The translations under genes and the position numbers were made by a program. DNA of 64,000 nucleotides, taken from the NCBI GenBank assembly GCA_014773175.1, contig VXCM01000407.1, positions 1-64,000 on the forward strand, read 5' to 3'. Below the pieces are notes generated by a model. The model was not told the DNA's origin, ran no database searches, and saw nothing but the letters and a program-made list of their open reading frames with translations. Below, piece by piece: positions 37,233 to 48,195 of this stretch. The stretch's first letter is position 1. Every line of letters begins with the position of its first letter. Source of the DNA: Lucifuga dentata (Eukaryota; Chordata; Actinopteri; Ophidiiformes; Bythitidae).

Positions 37233-38663
37233 TCTTCCATAAAAAACAGATAATGATACTTTTAAAACTTGCAAAATAAAAGGTTTTTACAGCAATTTAC
37301 AGGTTCCATGCGAGGAACACAAGCCTGTCCACTACCTCTGGCTTGAGGCTCTGTGACATGTTATATTCCTACCTGTGAAGACCCTCTTATCATACGCAAT
37401 GACATTGGAAAATTACGTAGCTAACATTTCCTTTTTTGCTGGTGCTTTGCTACAGCAGCATCTGCATCTCACAGTGCCACATTGCTGCCAGTCAGCTGCA
37501 TGTTTCTGTTGCAGCTGCTGAAATAAATTTGTAGTGCTGCTACTTTTGTTGCTGTAGCTCCTACAAACCTTATACAACGTTGGCTCTCGACGTTGTGAAG
37601 TGCAAAACTGAACCATTTCCAATTGACTGAAGTGATTAAATGACATTACCTCTTTTAGGAACGAGCTCATCTTCAGTCGAGGTGTTTGTTGCCATCTTGT
37701 TAGCAAGTCTGACCTGCTGAAAGCTTTGTGGGCATGGTATCAACGAACGTGACGGACGGGCTTGTTTAACAGGAACCGACCCGCTACTGCAATTCCTGTT
37801 AAAAATACTTAGGTGCTGCATTTTTATAAAGAATCTTGACTTGGCAATTCAGCCATTTTACATATCGCTCCAAAACATAAAATCATCCAGCCCTAGATGC
37901 AGCACTGTCGAAGTTACAATTTAGAATTTGAGCCTTGTCATTCATGACTTAGCATCTTACACTTACACCACACCTTCACTCCTGACATACAGCTGTAAAA
38001 TCATTTCTTTAAAGTATTTCAGCACCATAAATAAGCCTTTAAAATGGTCTATGAACTCTTTATGCAGCCACTATAATGTAATTCTTCCAAAATGGGACCA
38101 TATATCCAACTGAATTGAGAAGAACTCAGGAGCCATAATACCTAAACCAGACATGGCACTATGGTTTTGTTGCCACTTGAAGTTCCTTGGATCAAAATTG
38201 GCTGTTAATAGATTCATTACAACCCAGCAATAACTGCCACAAAGCCACAAATCCCCCCCATCACCTTCCTTTCCACATTTTTCCTTTGCAAATTGATAAC
38301 GGAACCTGAGATCCTACAGGGTCCGTAATTCAATACTAGGATCAAACACACTCAGATCAGATATGAGTGTAATCCTCTCCGGACTGCCACAGCCACATGT
38401 GCTGCTGTCATACTGTATCGCAGTGACCCTTGAGCAACTGTCATATCAGTGTTTTCTCTGCATATGAATGAATGAATAAATGAATGAATGAAGAATGAAC
38501 GAATCGATGAGTAGATGACCTGGGTGATGTGGATTCATGAGACAATGCTTAGTGCCGATTTGTAAGCAGCAAAAATTGCATTGTGTCAGGCTAGCAGGCA
38601 AGTGAGCATTACAATGAGTGTTACTGAGTGAGTGCACGCACATCATCACCACTAAACCAGTCC
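37233..38663. other. Intron segment without recognised feature
   Basis: It lies between the inverted-repeat element and MITE copy C. I see nothing beyond short AATG repeats near 38466-38500. Confidence 0.5.
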
Positions 38664-38885
38664 TTAAAGGACAATACCGCTCATTTAGCATGTTTGAGCA
38701 ATATATACAGCCAGTGCACACATTACATTACTGACAAACATTTCCCAAAACAGTTCTTAGAGCAGTAAATTTTACATCTTCTTTCCCGATCTTCCAGACT
38801 GCCATTGGTTTCAGTTAATTCCAATATGCTATTAAAAAAAAAAAAAAAAAAAATCAAATTGTACAGACTTGAAACCAGTGCCAGT
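38664..38885. mobile_element. Foldback MITE, copy C, left part only
   Basis: TTAAAGGACAATACCGCTCA is followed by GCATGTTTGAGCAATATATA, ACATTACTGACAAACATTTC, CTTCCAGACTGCCATTGG and CCAATATGCTATTAAA, in the order of copies A and B. A poly-A (38833-38853) follows. Similarity fades after about 38885, so the right arm is missing. Confidence 0.6.
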
Positions 38886-39536
38886 GAGGAAACCTATTGT
38901 GAATCTGAAGTTTTACTCATTGTGTGTTCACAGACTTTTAATGTTGAGCAAGATCTCCTACCAATTTTGGTACACCTGAAGGGCACATTGCAGTAAAGTA
39001 AAATTCTATACCATGTTGCTGCCATTAGACTACCAAGCAAGGGACATCTTAAGCACTTTATAAAAGGGAACCTTCATCAATTATTCACACTTCCGGCAAC
39101 ACTCATTCCACATGTTTCCCTTACCATACATTAATATTTCAGCCACTAACCCCCCACTCTGTGCTTCTTTTTCTCTCTGCTACCTCTTGGTGGACATTTT
39201 GTCTACATAAATCAGACAGTGGCACTAAGAAGCCCTAAGATGGCTTTAGCTGGTGCTTACAGTCAGCAAGCCATCTCCTGCACCAATCTATGGGTCCCTT
39301 GACTCCTGCCTTGAGAATCAAATGTCACTTAAAAGCCTCAGATATACTTTATAAGATATCAATTGCATTGTACAGCAGTGGCTCAGTTTTACTTTAACTG
39401 GTAGGCCTGTATATGAACATGTATATAAAGCCTATAAGGAACACCCCTTTTTTGTAATTTCAGATTCGTAATTTTAAAAAGTAACAGGTAGTACTTTGCC
39501 CAGACCACCTCCCACAAGCTTCCAGTACTTTATGTA

Positions 39537-39671
39537 TTTAGATACCAAAGGTTAGGGTTTGGGCCATAGTTGTGATTAGTGTCTGTCAGTCCTACTGAGG
39601 GAGNTTTAGATACCAAAGGTTAGGGTTTGGGCCATAGTTGTGATTAGTGTCTGTCAGTCCTACTGAGGGAG
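39537..39671. repeat. Two 67-base copies around an N, third copy at 40617
   Basis: The 67-base unit starting TTTAGATACCAAAGGTTAGG occupies 39537-39603 and 39605-39671 with N at 39604 between them. The adjacent pair is probably an unmerged contig overlap. Unlike other such cases in the window, 66 bases of the same unit also appear 1 kb away at 40617-40682, again just after an N. Confidence 0.75.
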
Positions 39672-39715
39672 GACTGACAGACACATTAAGGACATATGAT
39701 TAGCATATGTCCTTA
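39649..39715. repeat. Two consecutive perfect 12-bp hairpins
   Basis: The first is GTCTGTCAGTCC (39649-39660), a 10-base loop, and its complement (39671-39682). The second is TAAGGACATATG (39687-39698), loop ATTAG, and its complement (39704-39715). They are 4 bases apart. Their nature is unknown; the first overlaps the end of the 67-base repeated unit. Confidence 0.75.
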
Positions 39716-40374
39716 GAGATTTAACTCAAGGGGGAAAAAAAGTCTGGTGTAAGGGAGAGTGGCATGCAACAGTGACTCCACACATGACTCTAGGATGTCA
39801 CTGGATTTGCTTAAAGTTCAATTTACACAGGACGAGTATTGCCTGGGAACCCCATGTGATTTAGAGACTACCCAAAAGTCTGTTTCATGTTTTATGTTTT
39901 ATGCAGGTGCATTTGTGTGGGATCAACAAAGTCTGAATTTCACTCAAATTTACAGATCAATGACTGCACAGGGACTATCATGATGCATTTCTAAATCAGT
40001 CGCCAACCTTTTTCATCAAGGAAATTCAGAATTTTGATTGAAAATTCTACTAAAACCCCCACCACCTCCATAGTTATCAACCAGAAAAGATGTACATGAA
40101 AGACTCCTTGCAAAAAACAAAATAAATAAATAAATAAATACATATCAGAGGACCAATGTGTTTTCCAAAACATGATAGATAAGTTTTCCTTTACATGTTA
40201 CGGATAGGATTAAGATTACAGGCACCCTCTGCAGTTATTATTAATATTGGCAATAGTACGTTTTTGGTCGTGGTTTCATCTTTCTATGTCCAAACCCTTG
40301 AGTACATTGTGCATCTTTAATGGACAAGCAGCTTGTTTCTCTCCAGCATCCAAAGAGTTTTACACTGTAGTTGT

Positions 40375-40376
<2 letters not shown>

Positions 40377-40423
<47 letters not shown>
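40377..40423. repeat. (CT)n microsatellite
   Basis: About 23 CT units. A second CT-then-CA run is at 40561-40600. Confidence 0.9.
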
Positions 40424-40424
<1 letters not shown>

Positions 40425-40561
40425 ATATATACATAAATATATAGTAGCATGGAGTACCACTCTTCTTTTTGCACAATGGTGTGTTAGAGTAGGATATGCT
40501 TTCATCAAAAGTTGGTGTATTACATCCTTTACTTTTGACATTTGATACTCTGACTGACTGA

Positions 40562-40599
<38 letters not shown>

Positions 40600-40616
40600 A
40601 AATGCATGTATAATGN

Positions 40617-40682
40617 TTTAGATACCAAAGGTTAGGGTTTGGGCCATAGTTGTGATTAGTGTCTGTCAGTCCTACTGAGGGA
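40617..40682. repeat. Third copy of the 67-base unit, inserted at a gap
   Basis: A 66-base match to 39537-39602 follows the N at 40616. It is bracketed by two copies of ACAAAATGCATGTATAATG (before 40616 and after 40688). This could be gap-filling with a misplaced contig or a true dispersed repeat. Confidence 0.65.
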
Positions 40683-41038
40683 TTATACACAAAATGCATG
40701 TATAATGTATAAAGTAATAGACTGATAACCGCCACTGATTTACATTGCCTGCTGATTCAGTTCTTTGTGAGAAACATCATGCAGACCTTCGGGTGACAGG
40801 ATTGATGTGATATACTTGAAATAAGTCAAATATGGATCATACCTAGCAAGAAATGTGAATTAAAATCAGAGTGATAATAACAGTCTGAGCAGAATGATAG
40901 CCTGGGATGTGTAAAAAGACTGGCTATGGCTCATTCGCTCAACTGTGATGTATAATGTTTTGTCTGTACCTTGGAGCCATGTGACTTCCTGTTGAATATG
41001 CTGTTGTGGTTTTTGTCTTTGCCATCCTAAAATATTTT

Positions 41039-41062
41039 CTCTCTCTCTCTCTCTCTCTCTCT
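41039..41062. repeat. (CT)n microsatellite
   Basis: About 12 CT units immediately before the tRNA-like segment. Confidence 0.85.
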
Positions 41063-41065
41063 TAT

Positions 41066-41140
41066 TGATTCTGTAAGGTTCAGTGGGTAGAGCACATCAC
41101 TAGCAATGGAAGGAGCATAGGATCAACTCCCACAAAATTT
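41066..41140 (+). ncRNA. Possible tRNA-derived SINE head
   Basis: GGTTCAGTGGGTAGAGCA (about 41077-41094) resembles a tRNA D-arm/box A, and GGATCAACTCC (41120-41130) resembles box B at the usual distance of about 43 bases. No cloverleaf closes fully and there is no acceptor stem, so this is not a working tRNA. A decayed SINE is the likely reading. Confidence 0.35.
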
Positions 41141-41791
41141 CAAGCATTTGCTGGACTGTCACTCTTGGATAATTTGTCTGCAGGCAAACCTTACATATTT
41201 ACAATGCAACTGATGCCCATCAGAGTCATGTGTTACTTGCTTCATTCAGGGCCCGTATAAAAATATAAAATTGGCCAAAAAGTAGTTCAAATGGGTTTCA
41301 GAATGTTTCTAATGAATTTCAGCTATGTCAACTGTAAGAATAATTACTGTTTTTAAACTTTTAATCCTCCTATTTTATCAAGTTCATGTATTAGGCCCTT
41401 TGTCTAATAATGTGCATATATGCATTTTAATATGCCAAATGTAGCTTTTTAACACACTTTAAATGAAATGCATGTACATACATGATTGTACTATGGCCAG
41501 GAAAGATAATTCTGATTGATGGTAGGTGTCAATTTAAACTGTGTATCAGGAGACTTCAAATAACTTTAATGAGTGGATGATATTTGAAAACAATTTCTCT
41601 TTTTGCCTGTGGAAAGTGGGAATGATCTAAATACGATAACATGTGATCTGACATAATGAATATCCAGTTGTGTGTTGTCACTTACATAAATACTATGTCC
41701 AGCATCTCAGCAGCAAAATTCAGTGATAGACTGAAATAACTTCCACTTTATTTTGAGCTACTTTGGCTGTAGCTTAAAACAAAGTTATCCA

Positions 41792-41822
41792 TTGTAACGG
41801 GTAACAAAGTTACCCGTTACAA
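41792..41822. repeat. Perfect 14-bp hairpin
   Basis: TTGTAACGGGTAAC (41792-41805), loop AAA, then the exact complement (41809-41822). It is isolated in otherwise unremarkable intron DNA. Confidence 0.75.
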
Positions 41823-41913
41823 ATGAGAATTTGACACAGAACAGCCACCATACACATTTATTTCACATCTGTACTACAGTCATGTCAAACAGGAAACAAG
41901 TATCACTACAGGG

Positions 41914-41947
41914 AAAAAAAAAAAAAAAAANAAAAAAAAAAAAAAAA
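41914..41947. repeat. Poly-A with internal N
   Basis: An A run interrupted by N at 41931. A further 19-base A run is at 42386-42404. Confidence 0.8.
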
Positions 41948-41949
41948 GA

Positions 41950-44900
41950 AAACAAAATTGTGAATAACAGCCCCTGCAAAACCACCACTAACAGCAAAAA
42001 TTTAGTCAGATGCCAAACTGCATCAAACTGCACTGTCATCTACACTTGTGAGCCTGACAACAAGGCTGTACTGAGACCAAGACGATAGAACAAAGAAAAG
42101 AAGAAACTACTCCTGCTGAAATGTTCCTTAATTATTAAATGGAACTTATACCTGCAAGCTTCAAACTAGGGACTATTTGTAAATCAGTGCAGCTGTTCAG
42201 AATCACTCCTGCTTGGGCCAAATAAGCAGAGCGTGTCTGGTGAGAGACAAAGAGGCCTCAGAGGCAGCCTGGTAAATCTGAGCCCAACCTCCCTGGAGAG
42301 GCAGAGAGAGGCAAACTGGATTTAAATCTTTGTTTTTAATCCCCCTTACACACTTCAGTGGCCCTATGTGCGAGTAAAGCCAGCTAAAAAAAAAAAAAAA
42401 AAAACACAGGAGCTCAGGTGTCAAGGACAATGTCAAATATGTTCTTTTGCTTTGACATAAGAGAAAACAACAGTCATGTTGAGGTTACTCTCCTGTGTTT
42501 TTCTGTCTAGAACAAAAATCTGCTTTGGCATGAAAGCTGACTGACTTTAACTGTAAAATGTGCTTGGAATTACAACTACATACCACCAAGGAAGATTCCC
42601 AGCTCCTTGCAAACACAAAACAGGAACAGGCCCTGAGCCAACACAAAGTCCCATGGTTTCCCAACATGCATTCATTGTGTACTGCTCCATTTGCCTGTTA
42701 TGTTGTTACTTGTGAGCCAATGAGACTTGTATGTAGAGACTAGTACAGAATGCATAATTGAGCATAGCTGCTGATAAATTCATGAGCATGTGAACACACG
42801 TGTTACATGCTTTGTGTTCACAAGTGAGACAGTTTTTCTGTGTGTGTCCATATTATCATGAATGTGAGCTGAGGAGCGAGTACATAAAGGGAAATAGCAC
42901 AAAAGCAAGCAAAAATAGATAGAGGAGGAATACAATAGCACAGGGATCAGACACTATGTATGGAGACAGAGGGAGAGAGATAGAGAGAAGAAAAGATATA
43001 TGGTAAAATATGACAGTTTCCCCAGTGGACACAGCATGTCTTACCTCCAGGGCACAAAACTTCATTTAGATCTTGACCAAACAGCAGGGGCAAAGGGAAG
43101 GAGTAAAATCATATTACTGCCTCCTATACAATATGTAGCCCAGCTTATCTGAAACACTACACTCATGAGTATAACTGCATTAGCACATAAGCTAAAATAT
43201 TGTCATCACTAGGCTAGGGGAAAGACAAATGCACCTGAACCCATGTTTTAAGTTGTTTCATCTTCTCTGTACCAAATATACTGCATTGCATAATGTTAAG
43301 TAATAGTAATATTGATATCACACCTCTTTAGAAGCTGTGTGAGCTTTCTTAAATGCAGGAATTAACCTCATTAAAGGCTGTTTTGGCCACAACAGGACAT
43401 TCATTGTCTTGGCACTGCTGCACCAAACATTTATGTGAATAAACACAAACAGAACAAGGATTATATGAATAAATATCAATTCCAGGAAAGAGAATACTTC
43501 ATTATTTTTAACTAAGAGCAAAAAAATGTTAAACTAGATATATGCTGACATAATAGCATAAATACATACAGCATAAATACAGCATAGCCTGGACTTGCCA
43601 GAATAAACAATGAAAGTGGTGTTGGCCCTCAATGAATTTCTTCCCTATATGCTATAAAGTTACTGTAAGTGTTATTTGGAAGAGCCTTATCCTGTGCAAA
43701 TTCAGACAATTTTTGAACAAACTGAAGTGACAATACATGACATTTTAACTTTTTTTTTTACAAATATGTTTTTCCAAAGCCAATGGATGTAAAGCTGGCC
43801 TGCCCCCATTTTAAAATAAGGCTTCATACACTTTAGAAACCAGGCGAACACAGCAATTCCAGGTGGTCAATTTGATCCACAATGGCTCCTGTCAACATTT
43901 TGAGCTCTAGTGGTATGAGGTTTTTGTTTTGTTTTTAAATTGACACATTCTAATTTTCCCAGAAAGTATGAGGAAGATAAAAAGTTTGCAAAGTCCCAAG
44001 CCATGATTTGTTTAAAAAGAAACTACCAGTCTAATCTATGACTGCAAATGTTTCTTGACAAGCTAGAAATTTAGAAAACCTGATTTCTGCATAAAATGTC
44101 TATTTACACTTAAATAACTACCCAAGAAGAAGACATACTGCATATCCAATTATTTGTCTTGCTGCAATATCTGCCAAGTACAAAAATGCTTGCAAGGGCT
44201 TGAATATTTTACATATGTATCTATAGGGTCTACAATCTATGCAATATTAACTGCTGAAATGGCATAGCACCACTCTTAAAATTAAAAGAAAAGTTCTTTC
44301 TAAAGACCTGGACAAAATATTGTGATGATATAAACTAATAGTGGTGTGCCATATCATTTCATTCATTATAATACCGGTACAATTTTTTCTAAAATTTTGT
44401 CATATCATGATATTCACAAGTGGAATTAGTGACACGGTTTTATTTTAGGCTTAACTGGGTGGTGTTGTCATAAAAGATTCTGCCTATATACGGTAAGCAG
44501 CAGGAAAAGGTTGTAGACTTGACATCTGGTAATTACTTAATAACCCGAATGAAAAAAGAAATACAGTCCTTGACATGTAACTTCTCTTGCCCAGATACTT
44601 TATAAGAGCTCCTTCATCTGTTTATTCTTGGATACCTGATGTTTCTGTTCTACCTCTGCTCAAACAATAAACTGACAGTTTAATCATCTGACAATTCTAC
44701 AGGTCATAATCCTTACACAGCCACTGTCTGATGTATGTTGAGCATCTGCAATAGCTGTTAAAATTTCCTTACTAGTTCCTTTGTGGTTTTTTTAAGGGTC
44801 TTAATCATTGTCTTTACTTTGAACCTCTGCCTACCAAAAAGCTCTAACAATACTCTCTAGCTATCACAGTGATGTGTTTTGCAAACAAGAAAGGAGCTGA

Positions 44901-45247
44901 ATGTTTAACACTTACATTAATTTTGCATTCGTTTTTCTATGTCTCAAGTTTAAAAAAAAAATCGGACAAAAAAAACTTTTTTGGTTTGTATTCTTGGAGA
45001 TCTGATGTACATTTTGTAACACAATGTTTACTGCGATCTTGGCAAGAGTCAGTCTCTACTGAATTGAAACTCACTCAGCATGGCAGAAATTTTTAAATCC
45101 TGCAAAGGGCCACATGTTGTCTCAGATATTTACCAAATGCAGGGATAATGATTTCGGAAATGGGGCAAAATGTCAACCCACTCTGCATGACATCACCATG
45201 TAGGCTGGAGACTTGTCAACATCAGTCTCCACTGAAAATAACTTGTT
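41950..45247. other. Intron segment without recognised gene
   Basis: AT-rich with a few homopolymers. No open frame, RNA gene or known repeat could be supported. Confidence 0.5.
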
Positions 45248-45626
45248 CAGTGGGGTCCAAAAGTCTGAGAAAATGTTTCTATTCCACTGTGAAAATGCTT
45301 CTATTTTGCATTCTTTTTCAATTCAATACAATTTTTTTCATTACAAATGACATCATCTTAACAATTTTAGTTAAAAGTTGAATCTTTGAAAAATGTACAT
45401 GAATTTCAGAATATCTTAGTATTTGGTACGCCCCCTTTTGCTTTAATGACAGCACCTGGCATGGACTCCACAAGTTTGTGCAAAACCTGATGAGCCAAGT
45501 TATCCCAACATGATTTGACAATGTTCCAAAGAGCTTCTTGTGATGTCAGACTTTCTGATTATTTCTGCATTTACATGGAAAACATCACAGATTTTCAATG
45601 TGGTCTCAGACTTTTGGACCCCACTC
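45248..45626. mobile_element. Tc1/mariner-like MITE
   Basis: The left end CAGTGGGGTCCAAAAGTCTG and the right end, its complement ending TTTTGGACCCCACT, are inverted over about 22 bases. The interior includes GGTACGCCCCCTTTTGCTTT and CATGGACTCCACAAGTTTG, sequences I associate with a common non-autonomous fish Tc1 relative. TATA follows the right end but a clear TA duplication on the left is missing. There is no transposase frame. Confidence 0.65.
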
Positions 45627-46449
45627 TATATCTAGAAGCTTACCATAAACCTATTGATATAAAAACAGATGCTAACTGAATTTTTACACAAGGGAGCTGA
45701 AACTGTGCTTAGCAGCTCAATCTTCCATTACATTATTCTTTTTAAATTCGTGCAACTGTATTCAGCACCCGCATGGTTTAACATGTAAAAATATTTGCCC
45801 TGAGGTAAAGAAGATTGCTTCACTTTATCACTCCTCAGGATGTTGAAGGAATCAATGCCATTGACACTTCTAAATGATATATGAGAGCAGAATATGCAGT
45901 CAACCGGAACTGCTGTCCAAACATATGATCCACACCACTTCCAATTGATTTTGAAATGCAGACAAATGTAGGTTTCAATTTTCAAATTAAAGTTTTTCCA
46001 ATGCCATTGAGAGCAAGTAGCTGAAAAAAAAAAAGTAACATTTGGCGATTCACCTTCATTGTATGTCCATGTAGGTCCTAGTCTTAATACAAGTTGATCA
46101 GAGTACTGAAAACTACTGAAACACTGACACTACTGTAGGAAAGTGAAAATAGTGTGGCTGTTGTTAAATTGTTAGTTTGGAATTTGTTAGCTAATACAGT
46201 CTGAGAAAACTGTTTTCATTAACGCGCACGGTTACAGTCACATCCCACCCCACCCACAGGCATGGAAAAATACCTTGTGATGTTAAAAACATGTCCCTCG
46301 TGGAATGAATAATCAGTAATCCTTGCTCCTTTATACAATGTTAAATATGCAAAATTCACAGCTCCCCTGCTTTACTGCCTCTGTCTCCCTCAAGCCTTTC
46401 CCTCACTTAGCCCTCTCCATCTGCCATCTCGCTTCATTCACAGCTCCTA

Positions 46450-46572
46450 CTCTTCTCCTGTTTTGCTATGGCTCGTGCATTCTCTGCCATCCTCTGGCTC
46501 TCTTCATCTTNCTCTTCTCCTGTTTTGCTATGGCTCGTGCATTCTCTGCCATCCTCTGGCTCTCTTCATCTT
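46450..46572. repeat. 61-base duplication around an N
   Basis: 46450-46510 and 46512-46572 are the same sequence, with N at 46511 between them. Probable unmerged contig overlap, in intron 1. Confidence 0.85.
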
Positions 46573-46691
46573 TGTGCTCTTTTTTCAAAGCATTTCCCTT
46601 CTTCTTCTTCACCCTTAACCAACTCATCTATATCCACTTGTCCTTTGCAGCTTTACTTTCGTCCCTGTAACCATTTTCCTTCCCGCTGAGC

Positions 46692-46717
46692 CTTCTCTCT
46701 CTCTCTCTCTCTCTCTC
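46692..46717. repeat. (CT)n microsatellite
   Basis: About 13 CT units. Confidence 0.85.
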
Positions 46718-47345
46718 CATTTTACTATCTACCTCCCAGGACTGCATGTGAAAGCAGTAACTGCAACACTGTGTTCCCAGCATCTTCTCATCTAAATAGA
46801 ATGCGGCCTTGCTATATCTGATTCCTCTAGACAGGAGGTGAAAGCTTACGTTGACACCCCACTAGCTCCTTTCATTTGTTTTCATTATGCAAATATGCTG
46901 TTGTTGGTCATGGTATGCATCACAAAGCTTTAACATCTACTTAAAAATCAGCCCTGAGATGGAGCCCTTTAATGATGCTTAGACCAGTGCGCAAAAACAT
47001 CCTCTGGAGGTAAGATTCATATCAAATTAATGCACAAGTGAAAGATAGAGACAAGAGCAGTGAAAAAACAGACAGTATTCTCTGATATCTGTCTTTGCTA
47101 ATGAATTTGATTAACATTAAGCTGCTTAATATCTTTCCATGGAGGTATAAAGGAACTAATATATATTCCCAAAGCATGCCATACAAAGGGTTTTTCCCCA
47201 ATGGACAGAGTGATATGTGATAAATGCCATAGTGCAACACTGCGATTAATGTTGAAAAGACTCTCATAAAACACATACCAAGTTCAATAGATAAACTCAA
47301 GCAACCAGAATCAAAGCCTTACAGGCGCAACTCCATAAACCCAAA

Positions 47346-47351
47346 ACTTAC
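47346..47351 (-). other. nrg3: Splice donor of nrg3 exon 1
   Basis: The minus strand reads ACAC|GTAAGT, a full consensus U1 donor. It splits codon 282 after its first base (phase 1). Beyond it the open frame continues only 12 more residues (ending GVAPVRL, then stop) with no neuregulin character, which supports splicing here. Confidence 0.85.
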
Positions 47352-48195
47352 GTGTTCGGAAGCGATGGTGTGGGCGAGTGGCTGGGCCCTTGGCTGAGCG
47401 ACCATGGTTCCATCTTGATGTGGGCTTGACTGGGGCTGATGGCTGGGAAGTGGTTGGCTGCACTTTGGCAGTGGTCTTGACAGTAGCTGTTGTTGGAGGA
47501 ATTGCTGTGGTGTTAACAGCAGCAGAAGTTTGTCCTGGCTTTGAGTTGGAGGCTCCATTACGTCCATTACCAGCACTGCTATTCTTTCTAACAGCGCTGC
47601 GTGGGGTGACCTCCTTACCACTGGGTGGTGGAGTGAGCCTGGTGGTGCGAGCTGTAGAAGTGGTACTAACAGTTCCAGTGACACGTGTGCCAATGCGGTT
47701 ATGAAGGTGTGGGGCACGGTTGCCATCTCCATTGGCTGTGCTGCCGTTAGCAGAATGGTTGGCTGGTGGCCCAGATCGTGTTTTTGGTGCCGGGGCAGTA
47801 CCATCAGCAGCTAGCGGCGTAGTAGTTGACACCATTGCTGTGGTAGAGGCAGCTGAAGTAGTGGTGGCGGTGGAAATGTCAGGCCCTTTGGGCATGGCAC
47901 TGGGTTTAGAGAGAAATATAGGGTCCTGCCCAATGCTACCTTTAGGATCCACCAGGTCCGTGGGGACATAGTCTTGGACTGATCCCACGACAATCCATTT
48001 CAGCAACATGAGACTGAGTCCCAGTCCCACAAAGCCCATTACCAGGGGCACAGCACACAGCCAGGTCTGCTGGCGAGGCCACACAGCGCAGGGGCCACAG
48101 CGGAGAGGGCCAGGGGCTCGGGGAGATGCCTGTTCAGCCCCTGGCTCCTCCAGCGTCATGGCTGCTAGAGAGCTTGTTCCAGAGCGCTCACTCAT
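47352..48195 (-). CDS. nrg3: Neuregulin 3, first coding exon (5' partial CDS, 281 codons plus one base)
   Basis: Neuregulin 3 is a membrane-anchored growth factor whose EGF-like domain activates the receptor kinase ERBB4, mainly in the nervous system. This exon gives the N-terminal half without the EGF domain. Residues 1-44 are a short Ala/Pro-rich segment with a CxxC (Cys33, Cys36) and the NRG3 signature RQQTWLC. Residues 45-73 form the hydrophobic segment, including LGLSLMLLKWIVVGSV, followed by the family-typical YVPTDLVD and GQDPIFLSKPS (76-98). From residue 100 to 281 the chain is Ser/Thr/Pro/Ala-rich, like a mucin stalk, with several N-x-S/T sites. The start is ATG at 48195: an in-frame TGA lies eight codons upstream, A is at -3, and NRG3 proteins begin MSE. 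The reading frame runs on to 47311, but a strong donor at 47351 ends the exon after the first base of codon 282 (phase 1), just where the stalk character stops. nrg3a versus nrg3b cannot be decided. Confidence 0.95.

Larger units (their letters stand above)
45627..47345. other. First 1.7 kb of nrg3 intron 1 after the donor
   Basis: It holds the duplicated segment around N at 46511 and a CT microsatellite. No further exon or regulatory motif is recognised. Confidence 0.5.
1..47351 (-). other. nrg3: nrg3 intron 1, 5' portion (continues beyond position 1)
   Basis: Everything to the left of the exon 1 donor is read as intron because no later nrg3 exon (EGF-like domain, transmembrane helix or cytoplasmic tail) could be recognised on the minus strand. 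The stretch is AT-rich and full of simple repeats and transposon relics, with no convincing gene of its own on either strand. A very long first intron is characteristic of NRG3 in other vertebrates; here it is at least 47.3 kb. A short exon of under 100 bases could have been missed by eye. Confidence 0.8.

Noticed and set aside
41066..41140. Functional tRNA gene
   Set aside because: Box A and box B resemblances exist but the acceptor and anticodon stems do not pair; kept only as a possible SINE relic.
47319..47804. 161-codon minus-strand frame and plus-strand frames inside the nrg3 exon
   Set aside because: They are shadows of the GC-rich, stop-poor nrg3 reading frame; only the 48195 frame has family identity.
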